Shown in pieces: positions 16,607 to 23,474 of a stretch of 48,117 nucleotides of DNA. Source of the DNA: Candidatus Acetothermia bacterium. GTDB taxonomy: Bacteria; Bipolaricaulota; Bipolaricaulia; RBG-16-55-9; DRXL01. The notes below the pieces were generated by a model that saw nothing but the letters and a program-made list of their open reading frames with translations, searched no databases and had not been told where the DNA came from. Numbering within the stretch: position 1 is the first letter of the stretch; the number at the start of each line of letters is the position of its first letter. The stretch spans positions 1 to 48,117 of the forward strand of contig JACOSB010000122.1 in assembly GCA_016179105.1 (NCBI GenBank), written 5' to 3'. Both the position numbers and the translations under genes were made by a program.

Positions 16607-17210
16607 TACTCAATGATGCTTTCAAGCCAATCAGCACTAAGCCTTGGTTGGTAGGGCTAAGCACGGCGAGCTCAATCGTCGCATGGAGGTTGTAACCATA
16701 AGTTGCGCCCAGAGCAACGGAAGAGGCATAAAACAGGAAGATAAGACCAGGGTTTACGAGCTTTAGTGGTTCGATCAAGCCTGCTTGCAATATGATGAAC
16801 CCAACTGCCGCCCCTGCAATAGCTCCTGTAAACGCCTTTAGAATGCTTCCCTGAACGCGGTTGAACGCTCCAGAGATTACTACACCAATAGCTCCTCCAA
16901 CCGGAGCGCCGATTAGAAATGCTAAGATTGCTATTCCCTTCCAGATCGAACAAATAAAGGAACCAACTCCGTCTCCACAAGGGAGAAAAATGGATAGTGG
17001 GTCAATGCCAGTGACTGCATACGCTGTGAGGAAACCTCCTGCCACTGCTCCCACCGTGCCTGAAGTAACCTCTAACCAGAAATAATCCCCCGGCTGTCTT
17101 TGCGGCTCTAGTTCTTGGGCATTTGCGAAGGAACCTAGCATCCCGACCGCTAATCCGATCAGAATCAACCCTGATGCCCAGCGTGCTTTCATTGTTTGGG
17201 ACATTGACAA
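16602..17210 (-). CDS. Tandem-array membrane protein, copy 5
   Basis: 202 residues, with the same plan as copy 4: signal segment ending SFANAQELEP, glycine-rich SGTVGAVAGGFLTAYAVTG, and two Cys near the second helix (PCGDGVGSFIC). Then come a conserved AFNRVQGSILKAFTGAIAGAAVG helix pair and C-terminal LGATYGYNLHATIELAVLSPT. The likely start is TTG at 17210, five bases after GAGGAGG, with ATG at 17204 as alternative. It is transcribed from box G. Function unknown. Confidence 0.77.
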   Translation of the reverse strand: MSMSQTMKARWASGLILIGLAVGMLGSFANAQELEPQRQPGDYFWLEVTSGTVGAVAGGFLTAYAVTGIDPLSIFLPCGDGVGSFICSIWKGIAILAFLIGAPVGGAIGVVISGAFNRVQGSILKAFTGAIAGAAVGFIILQAGLIEPLKLVNPGLIFLFYASSVALGATYGYNLHATIELAVLSPTNQGLVLIGLKASLSI

Positions 17211-17237
17211 ATCAACCTCCTCGAAATGGTTAGTCAG

Positions 17238-17270
17238 ATTATATCAAGCAGAGCTTAAAGAAGACTTAAA
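17238..17270 (-). promoter_or_regulatory. TTTAAG direct-repeat promoter box G
   Basis: Minus strand: TTTAAG (17270-17265), 5 bases, TTTAAG (17259-17254), 10 bases, TATAAT (17243-17238). It overlaps the stop codon at 17268-17266. Confidence 0.72.
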
Positions 17271-17553
17271 TGCTCAATTGCGTTTTCAAGCCAACCAGCA
17301 CTAAGCCTTGGCTGGTAGGGCGGAGCACGACGGGTTCAACAGTAGCATTAACGTTGTAACCGAAAATCGCTCCCAAGATCGCTCCGCCAAAGCCCCCCGC
17401 CAGCGCGCCAATACTTCCTCCGAGCGCTTCATACCAGAAAGAATCTGCGGATGGAGCCTCATCCACTTGTCCGGGTTGAGCCCATCCCAAAGTCGTCCAA
17501 GCACTCACCAAAACTATTGCCAGCAATCCCACGGCCATCTGCTGTTTGAACAT
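17266..17553 (-). CDS. Short founder-like member of the tandem array (copy 6)
   Basis: Only 95 residues: signal peptide (QMAVGLLAIVLVSAWTTLGWA, then Q), one glycine-zipper helix (GGSIGALAGGFGGAILGAIFG) and the family C-terminus GYNVNATVEPVVLRPTSQG with VLVGLK. It lacks the central helices present in the other copies, so it shows the minimal family core. The start at 17553 follows AGGAGGAAAAAGCGAGA. It is first in the array. No TTTAAG box is found in the 90 bases upstream, unlike the other members, so it may be constitutive or differently controlled. Confidence 0.72.
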   Translation of the reverse strand: MFKQQMAVGLLAIVLVSAWTTLGWAQPGQVDEAPSADSFWYEALGGSIGALAGGFGGAILGAIFGYNVNATVEPVVLRPTSQGLVLVGLKTQLSI

Positions 17554-17695
17554 TCTCGCTTTTTCCTCCTGTATTTTGCTTTGCATAAGCAAAAGTTGTC
17601 ACTATCAAAGCACGTCTCTGGGACGATTGGATAGTCGAGCAGCTTACCTGTATAAAGTGAGGTCGCACGATAGCATTGAGAAAGATAGAGAGACT

Positions 17696-18130
17696 ATGCG
17701 CGAGCAGCTAGAAAATTTTCCGGTCGTGATTGAACTTCCGGTCGTGTGGGGCGAGATGGATGCGTTCGCTCATGTCAACAACGCTGTCTATTTTCGCTAT
17801 TTCGAGAGCGCACGCTTGGTCTATTTTGAGAAGATTGGCTACCTTGCAACAGCCCAGACGACGGGCATCGGACCGATTCTCGCCTCAACCCGCTGTGACT
17901 TCAAAAAGCCCCTGACGTTCCCCGATAAAATCTTCGTCGGCTCAAAAATTTCTGAGATGAGCGAGGATCGGTTCACCATGCAATATCGGATCGTCAGCGA
18001 AAAACTTCAGAAGATCGCGGCGGAGGGTGACGGATTGATCGTCTCGTTTAATTATCGCGAGGGACGCAAAGCGCCCATTCCCCCTGAAATTCGTAAAAAC
18101 ATCGAACAACTTGAAGGACATATTTTTTGA
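17696..18130 (+). CDS. Acyl-CoA thioesterase, hot-dog (4HBT/YbgC-FadM) family
   Basis: 144 residues. The hot-dog signature VWGEMDAFAHVNNAVYFRYF contains the catalytic Asp-x-x-x-His-x-N element (D in MDAFAHVNN), followed by ESARLVYFEKIG. Such enzymes hydrolyse short- to medium-chain or aromatic acyl-CoA thioesters in the cytoplasm. The ATG at 17696 is chosen because homology starts there; an in-frame extension back to 17546 would overlap the divergent array gene. Only AGAGAGA serves as ribosome site. The yqeY-like gene follows 21 bases downstream, probably in one operon. Confidence 0.85.
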   Translation: MREQLENFPVVIELPVVWGEMDAFAHVNNAVYFRYFESARLVYFEKIGYLATAQTTGIGPILASTRCDFKKPLTFPDKIFVGSKISEMSEDRFTMQYRIVSEKLQKIAAEGDGLIVSFNYREGRKAPIPPEIRKNIEQLEGHIF

Positions 18131-18151
18131 CACCGAGGAACGGAGGCAAAG

Positions 18152-18607
18152 ATGAATTTGTCAGAAAAGCTTCTGGAAGATTTGCAGAAGGCGATGAAGG
18201 CAAATGATGAGCGGCGACGCTCGACGCTCCGGCTGGTGCGCGCGGCCATCATGAACGCGGAAGTCACTAAAGGAAATTCTCTTAGCGATGAAGAGGTCCA
18301 AGAAGTCCTGAATCGCGAAGCCAAGAAGCGCCGCGAAGCAATCGAAGAGTACACCAAGGCGAGCCGTCCCGATCGGGCTCAGCAAGAGCAAGAAGAGTTA
18401 GCGATTCTCTTAGAGTATTTGCCGAAACAACTCAGTCGAGAAGAAATCGAAAAGCTGGCGCGAGAAGCTATTGCAACCGCCGGAGCTACGGATGCCAAAC
18501 AAATGGGCGCGGTCATGGGCAAGCTGATGCCATTAGTGAAAGGGAAAGCCGACGGCAAATTGGTGAATCAAGTCGTGCAAGAGCTCTTGGGAGCAAACAA
18601 AAAGTGA
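18152..18607 (+). CDS. yqeY: GatB/YqeY domain protein
   Basis: 151 residues, typical length. The family hallmark is the N-terminal DLQKAMKANDERRRSTLRLVRAAI and the C-terminal block ATDAKQMGAVMGKLMPLVKGKADGKLVNQVV, which resembles the tRNA-binding tail of GatB. The usual proposed role is tRNA-linked amidotransferase function, but YqeY itself is poorly characterised. CGGAGG precedes the ATG by six bases. Confidence 0.9.
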   Translation: MNLSEKLLEDLQKAMKANDERRRSTLRLVRAAIMNAEVTKGNSLSDEEVQEVLNREAKKRREAIEEYTKASRPDRAQQEQEELAILLEYLPKQLSREEIEKLAREAIATAGATDAKQMGAVMGKLMPLVKGKADGKLVNQVVQELLGANKK

Positions 18608-18651
18608 TAGCTGTGGAGTCAATACATCTTCGCAACGAAACTCATTATGGA

Positions 18652-18670
18652 CTTGGCGTCTTGGCGGTTC
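18652..18670 (+). repeat. CTTGGCG-type intergenic repeat
   Basis: CTTGGCGTCTTGGCGGTTC. The same string is found at 45295-45313 and, inverted with small changes, at 36963-36988. It is always intergenic. Confidence 0.6.
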
Positions 18671-18682
18671 TATTAAACGCAG

Positions 18683-18712
18683 TTGACGCCAACTGTGCTT
18701 AGATGCTACTCT
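18683..18712 (+). promoter_or_regulatory. Promoter of the penicillin acylase gene
   Basis: TTGACG (18683-18688), an 18-bp spacer and TACTCT (18707-18712). Confidence 0.45.
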
Positions 18713-18751
18713 AGTTGAGTCGTTGAGGCACAAAAAATGAGGAGGTTTCCT

Positions 18752-21610
18752 ATGCGTTCGTTCATTCTCGGTCTTCTGGTGGTTGGTCTGGTCGCGGCTC
18801 TCTCACAGCCGCCTTCGGCCCAGCAGAGTTCGACGGTGCTCACGCCCGTCACGATCCCCGGTCTACAACAGCCAGTCAAGGTCGTTCAGGATATTTACGG
18901 CATTCCCCATGTCTTCGCACAGAACGCGCTCGATCTCTATCGCGTCGTAGGATATTTGCACGCGCGCGACCGTCTCTTCCAGATGGACACGACACGACGG
19001 ACGGCAAACGGAACGCTCGCTGAGCTAGTCGGGCCTAGCGCGATCGGCCAAGATGTTCAACTCAGAACGCTAGGTCTGCGCCGCGCCGCCGAACTGAGCG
19101 AGAAAGCTTCTACAGATGAAGAGAAGGCTGACATGCAAGCGTACGCCGATGGCGTCAACGCTTTTATTCAACAAGCGAGTGCTGCTGGACAACTCCCACC
19201 TCAGTACAAGGCCTTAGAATTAACCAAAGTCGATCCGTGGACCACTACAGATAGCTTTGCGATAGGCAAGGCGCTCGCGTTCCAGTTGAGCTTTGACATC
19301 GACGCCCCCAATGTGCTCACGTATTTCAAGTATCGCGAGGTCGGCGGCAAGCAAGGCTTTAACGGAAACTCTCTCTATTTTGACGATCTCTTTCGCAGCG
19401 CTCCGGGAGACCCGGCCGTCGTCGTCCGCGATGCCGAGGGCAAAGAGTTGGCCAACACATCGGCGTCTTCTCCTGAGCTTCCCCAGATCGACCCTAATAC
19501 AATTCGCCTCCTGGAAAAGTATTATGACCAAATTAAAGATATAGATTTTTTCAAGCCTATCCTGAAGAAGGGCGAGGATTTTGTCGGTAGCAACTGGCTC
19601 TTGGTCTCAGGCAAGAATACGGATTCGGGTTTCCCGTTGCTCTTCAATGACCCGCACTTGGCACTGGACAACCCTTCGATCTGGTACGAGATCGATCAGA
19701 AAGTGAAAGACGGCGCCGAACTCAATGTGGTCGGCACGACCTTCCCCGGCGTTCCGTATGTCGTTTTGGGACATACCGACAAAATCGCCTGGGCGGCCAC
19801 CGTCAATCCGCTCGACGTGACCGACATGTTCCAAGAGAGCATCACGCAGCAAGACGGAAAATTGTTCACGCGTTTCCGCGGGCAGCTCGAACCCGTTGTT
19901 TCGATTGCGCAGAGCTACAAAGTGAACATCGTCAACGACAATCAAATGAACGATCTCGAACCCGTACCGAGCAGTGACTCCGTGCCAGCGGCCACGCTCA
20001 TCGTCCCGCGCCACGGCCCCGTCGCAGTCTTGGATTTGAACGGAGGCTTGGCGGTCACGTTCCAGTACACCGGTTTCTATGCCACCCGCGAAATCGAGAC
20101 GTTTAGGGCTTGGAACCGCGCGAAAAACATAGATGACTTCAAGAAGGGACTCCTCTCGTTCGATGCTGGCTCGCAGAACTGGGGCTACGCCGACGTCGAG
20201 GGCAACATCGCCTACTTCACCGGCGCGGAGTCTCCGTTGCGCGAAGATTTAGAGATGGGCAAAGTGGATTTAGGCCTGCCGCCTTTCTTCGTGCGCGATG
20301 GCTCCGGGTCCGGCTTGCATCAATGGCTCCCTCCGGGCGATCCAGACCCTACGCGCGCCATCCCCTTCGCGATACTGCCGCCGAGCGAGATGCCACAAAC
20401 GATCAATCCCGCCAACGGCTTCATCGTGAGCGCGAACAACGATCCGGCGGGCAATACGATCGACAACGACCCACTCAATCAAAAACGCGCCATCGGTGGC
20501 ATCTACTATTTGGATTGGGTCTACGACATCGGTTTTCGCGCCGGTCGCATCACGGAGTTAGTGAAGCAAAAGCTTGCGAACGGCGGGAAGATTTCTTTGA
20601 AAGACATGCAGCAGATCCAGGCCGATACGGTGTCTCTGATCGGCCGCCGAATCACGCCGCACATTCTGAAGGCGTTCGAGAACGCCACCGGCAAGGACGC
20701 TTCCGAAGCGCTCGCCACTGTAGCGAAAGACGCCCGCGTCGCTGAAGCTGTCCAAAAATATCTCTCGCCGTGGAGCTTCGCTACGCCTACGGGCATCCGC
20801 GAGGGTTTCGATGGAGGCGATAATTTCCAGAATCTGCCCGATCCTTCAGCTAAAGAGATCACCGACAGCGTCGCATCGACTCTCTTTCATGTCTGGCTCA
20901 GCGTCTTCATCAGCAACGTGATCGATGGGACGCTCGATCGCTTGGACAAGTCAATGCAAAAGCCCGACTCTTTCTTCTCAGTCAAAGCCATTCTGAAACT
21001 TTTGGAAAATTTTGACAAGAAGAAGGGTAAGGGCGAATCCGGCATCGATTTCTTCGATGCTCCAGAAGTACAATCCGAGTTTGAAGAGACGTCCAAGCGC
21101 GACGTGATGATCCTGCTTTCGCTCAAGCAAGCGCTCGATCTGCTCGCGAGTGACAACTTCGCCAAGGCGTTCAACAAGTCTACTAAGCTCGAAGACTATC
21201 GTTGGGGTCGCCTGCACAAGATCACCTTACGCAGTGCCATTCATCGATTGACAACGAGCTTCAGCATTCCGCCCACGGGAAGCTTTGACAAGCCCGAATA
21301 CGCCGATGGTCTGCCGGTGGACGGCACGTTCGCCACAGTCGACGTAGCGCGCTATGACCTGCGCGACAAGAGCGACAAAGGGTTCAAGTTCTTTAACGGC
21401 CCGTCACAGCGCCACGTCGTAGAACTGAACCCCAAGGGCATTCGCGACTTCAATGCCTTCGCGAGCGGTGAGAGTAGCATCCCCGGAAACAAGCACTACG
21501 CTGACATCTTGCCCTTCTGGCTGGTGAACAACTACTTCCCGGTCTATTATGCGAAGGGCGAAATCGAGTCGAATTCCGAGTCTTCGCAAGACTTCGTGCC
21601 GGGGAAATAG
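18752..21610 (+). CDS. Penicillin acylase family protein (Ntn hydrolase)
   Basis: 952 residues from the ATG six bases after AGGAGG; an ATG at 18737 overlaps that ribosome site. A signal peptide (SFILGLLVVGLVAALSQPPSAQ) sends it to the periplasm or outside. Penicillin acylases are made as one chain and cut autocatalytically so that a Ser becomes the N-terminal nucleophile of the beta chain. The matching GSNWLLV is at about residue 280, and GFPLLFNDPHL follows as expected. The N-terminal block VKVVQDIYGIPHVFAQN and YLHARDRLFQMD is typical of the alpha chain. The natural substrate may be acylated amines or acyl-homoserine lactones rather than penicillin; this cannot be told. Longer than E. coli PGA by roughly 100 residues. 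Confidence 0.9.
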   Translation: MRSFILGLLVVGLVAALSQPPSAQQSSTVLTPVTIPGLQQPVKVVQDIYGIPHVFAQNALDLYRVVGYLHARDRLFQMDTTRRTANGTLAELVGPSAIGQDVQLRTLGLRRAAELSEKASTDEEKADMQAYADGVNAFIQQASAAGQLPPQYKALELTKVDPWTTTDSFAIGKALAFQLSFDIDAPNVLTYFKYREVGGKQGFNGNSLYFDDLFRSAPGDPAVVVRDAEGKELANTSASSPELPQIDPNTIRLLEKYYDQIKDIDFFKPILKKGEDFVGSNWLLVSGKNTDSGFPLLFNDPHLALDNPSIWYEIDQKVKDGAELNVVGTTFPGVPYVVLGHTDKIAWAATVNPLDVTDMFQESITQQDGKLFTRFRGQLEPVVSIAQSYKVNIVNDNQMNDLEPVPSSDSVPAATLIVPRHGPVAVLDLNGGLAVTFQYTGFYATREIETFRAWNRAKNIDDFKKGLLSFDAGSQNWGYADVEGNIAYFTGAESPLREDLEMGKVDLGLPPFFVRDGSGSGLHQWLPPGDPDPTRAIPFAILPPSEMPQTINPANGFIVSANNDPAGNTIDNDPLNQKRAIGGIYYLDWVYDIGFRAGRITELVKQKLANGGKISLKDMQQIQADTVSLIGRRITPHILKAFENATGKDASEALATVAKDARVAEAVQKYLSPWSFATPTGIREGFDGGDNFQNLPDPSAKEITDSVASTLFHVWLSVFISNVIDGTLDRLDKSMQKPDSFFSVKAILKLLENFDKKKGKGESGIDFFDAPEVQSEFEETSKRDVMILLSLKQALDLLASDNFAKAFNKSTKLEDYRWGRLHKITLRSAIHRLTTSFSIPPTGSFDKPEYADGLPVDGTFATVDVARYDLRDKSDKGFKFFNGPSQRHVVELNPKGIRDFNAFASGESSIPGNKHYADILPFWLVNNYFPVYYAKGEIESNSESSQDFVPGK

Positions 21611-21621
21611 AAATCTTTTCT

Positions 21622-21648
21622 GTAGGGGCGGGGTGACCCCGCCCCTAC
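21622..21648. repeat. GTAGGGGCG palindromic repeat, copy 1
   Basis: GTAGGGGCGGGG and CCCCGCCCCTAC form a perfect 12-bp stem with a TGA loop. It ends seven bases before the threonine synthase ATG, where an SD would normally be. The outer arms match the copies at 34209 and 44201. Confidence 0.75.
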
Positions 21649-21655
21649 GACCGTA

Positions 21656-22795
21656 ATGAGATTCCGTTGCTCCCTCTGCCAACAGCATTATCCCCTCCAC
21701 ACCCGCGAATGGCGTTGTTCCCGCTGTCAGAGCCCCTTTGAGCTAGATCAATCGTTCGCGTTCAAGCGCAGCAAGATTGACAAGAGAGTGACAACACTCT
21801 GGCGCTACCGCGCGATGCTGCCGGAGCTCAAAGAGAAAAATATCGTTTCCCTCGGCGAGGGCTGGACGCCACTCGTCGAAGCAGTAATCGAAGGGCGAAG
21901 AATTTTGTGCAAGCTCGACTATTTTTCACCCACGGGCTCATTCAAAGATCGCGGAACCACCGTGCTCGTCAGCTTTCTCAAAGAACTTGGAATCGAGACT
22001 GTCGTCGAAGACTCTTCGGGCAATGCAGCAGCAAGTCTGGCTTCGTACTGCGCACGAGCTGGCATCAAGACAAAGATTTTTGCGCCTGCTGATGCTTCCC
22101 CTGCAAAGTTAGCACAAATCAAAATTTTCGGTGCCGAACTCTGTCCGATCGAAGGCCCGCGAGAAAAATCCGCGAAGGCGGCTCAGGCAGTCGCGAAAGA
22201 ATTTTACTATGCCAGCCATGTCTACAATCCCATCTGGCTTGAGGGCATCAAAACCTACGCCTATGAATTATGGGAACAACTCGATGGAAAAGCGCCGGAT
22301 GCGATGGTGGCTCCGGCGGGCCACGGCTCGCTCGTGCGGGGAGCCTATAAGGGCTTTGCGGAGCTTCAATCAGCGGGCTTGATCAAGAGAATACCTCGTC
22401 TGTATGCCGTTCAAGCTGAAATCGTCGCGCCGCTGTACAAAGCGTGGACGAAGAAGCTTGACCAATTGCAGGACTATTGGCGTCATAACTTGGTCGATCT
22501 TCTTCCTGGACAAACGTTTTCTACGATTGCCGAGGGGATCGCTGTCTCTCGGCCTCCGCACTGGGCAAAAATCTTGCATTTTATTCGAGATACAGGTGGC
22601 AGCGTCGTCACCGTATCGGACAAAGAAATTTTGCGAGCACGAAATGCCATGGCTCATCAAGGGCTTTTCATCGAGCCAAGCTCGGCCGCTGCTATTGCAG
22701 GGCTTAGCAAACTCAAAGATCAAATCAAACCTCGCGATCTGGTGGTTGTTCTCTTGACCGGCAGTGGCCTCAAAAGCTCAACGATTCTCAGCTAA
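21656..22795 (+). CDS. thrC: Threonine synthase with N-terminal zinc ribbon
   Basis: 379 residues. It converts O-phosphohomoserine to threonine with PLP. The N-terminal zinc ribbon has Cys 5, 8, 21 and 24. The PLP Lys is about K97 in TGSFKDRG; the phosphate-binding and SSGNAAASLASYCARAG regions follow, and the C-terminal VLLTGSGLK is typical. Together with FSTIAEGIAVSRPP this favours threonine synthase over cysteate or threonine-lyase paralogues. There is no SD: the palindromic repeat fills the 5' leader, so translation may rely on coupling or on an unstructured start. Confidence 0.88.
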   Translation: MRFRCSLCQQHYPLHTREWRCSRCQSPFELDQSFAFKRSKIDKRVTTLWRYRAMLPELKEKNIVSLGEGWTPLVEAVIEGRRILCKLDYFSPTGSFKDRGTTVLVSFLKELGIETVVEDSSGNAAASLASYCARAGIKTKIFAPADASPAKLAQIKIFGAELCPIEGPREKSAKAAQAVAKEFYYASHVYNPIWLEGIKTYAYELWEQLDGKAPDAMVAPAGHGSLVRGAYKGFAELQSAGLIKRIPRLYAVQAEIVAPLYKAWTKKLDQLQDYWRHNLVDLLPGQTFSTIAEGIAVSRPPHWAKILHFIRDTGGSVVTVSDKEILRARNAMAHQGLFIEPSSAAAIAGLSKLKDQIKPRDLVVVLLTGSGLKSSTILS

Positions 22796-22799
22796 CTCT

Positions 22800-23474
22800 A
22801 TGCCCAAAGCTATAACTGTTCAACAAATATATGATCGTTTGTTATCACATTATGGTCACCAAGATTGGTGGCCTGCCGACTCGCCTTTTGAAGTGATCGT
22901 CGGCGCGATACTCACCCAGAACACAGCGTGGACCAATGTCGAAAAAGCACTTGCTAATTTGAAATTCGAAAAATTGTTGACGCCCAAAAAACTCGCGCGC
23001 GTTTCACTCCCAAAACTCGCTACGCTGATTCGCCCCGCAGGCTACTACAATCAGAAAGCGAAGAAACTGAAAATTTTCTTGGATTATTTGAGCGCAGAAT
23101 ATGGCTTGAATTTGGAGAGATTCTTAAGACTCCCGACCGAGCGATTGCGTGAGGAGCTACTTTCGCTCTGGGGCATCGGCGAAGAGACCGCCGACTCCAT
23201 CTGCCTCTACGCCGCCAACAAGCCGATCTTCGTCGTCGATGCGTATACGGTCAGAGTCTTCTCGCGTATGGGACTTGTATCAGAAGATATTTCGTATGCC
23301 GCACTCCAAACGTTATTTATGAGCAATCTCAAACACGACGCCCGGTTCTTCAACGAGTATCATGCGCTGATCGTCATGCACGGGAAATTGACATGTCGCA
23401 AACGAGAGCCCTTGTGTACTGCATGTCTCTTGCAGAAAAACTGTGCGTACAGCAATCGCCAATCTATTTCTTGA
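22800..23474 (+). CDS. Endonuclease III-like (HhH-GPD) DNA glycosylase with 4Fe-4S cluster
   Basis: 224 residues. The HhH motif is LWGIGEETAD, the catalytic Asp lies in FVVDAYTVRVFSRMG, and a C-terminal C-x6-C-x2-C-x5-C cluster motif is present. EndoIII proper has a Lys in GVGRKTA that forms the Schiff base. Here that position is Glu (GEETAD), so a monofunctional glycosylase of the MagIII/3-methyladenine type is more likely than a bifunctional AP lyase. The ATG at 22800 is 4 bases after the thrC stop; an in-frame GTG at 22764 would overlap thrC. Its 3' end overlaps the convergent binding-protein gene by 11 bases. Confidence 0.85.
   Translation: MPKAITVQQIYDRLLSHYGHQDWWPADSPFEVIVGAILTQNTAWTNVEKALANLKFEKLLTPKKLARVSLPKLATLIRPAGYYNQKAKKLKIFLDYLSAEYGLNLERFLRLPTERLREELLSLWGIGEETADSICLYAANKPIFVVDAYTVRVFSRMGLVSEDISYAALQTLFMSNLKHDARFFNEYHALIVMHGKLTCRKREPLCTACLLQKNCAYSNRQSIS

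Noticed and set aside
14584..17270. Regularly spaced repeats as a CRISPR array
   Set aside because: The repeats are about 650 bp apart, separated by genes, and are promoters.
11346..17270. Classical PhoB box as sole explanation of the TTTAAG repeats
   Set aside because: The geometry fits, but no two-component system or phosphate gene is in the window; kept only as an alternative to SARP binding.
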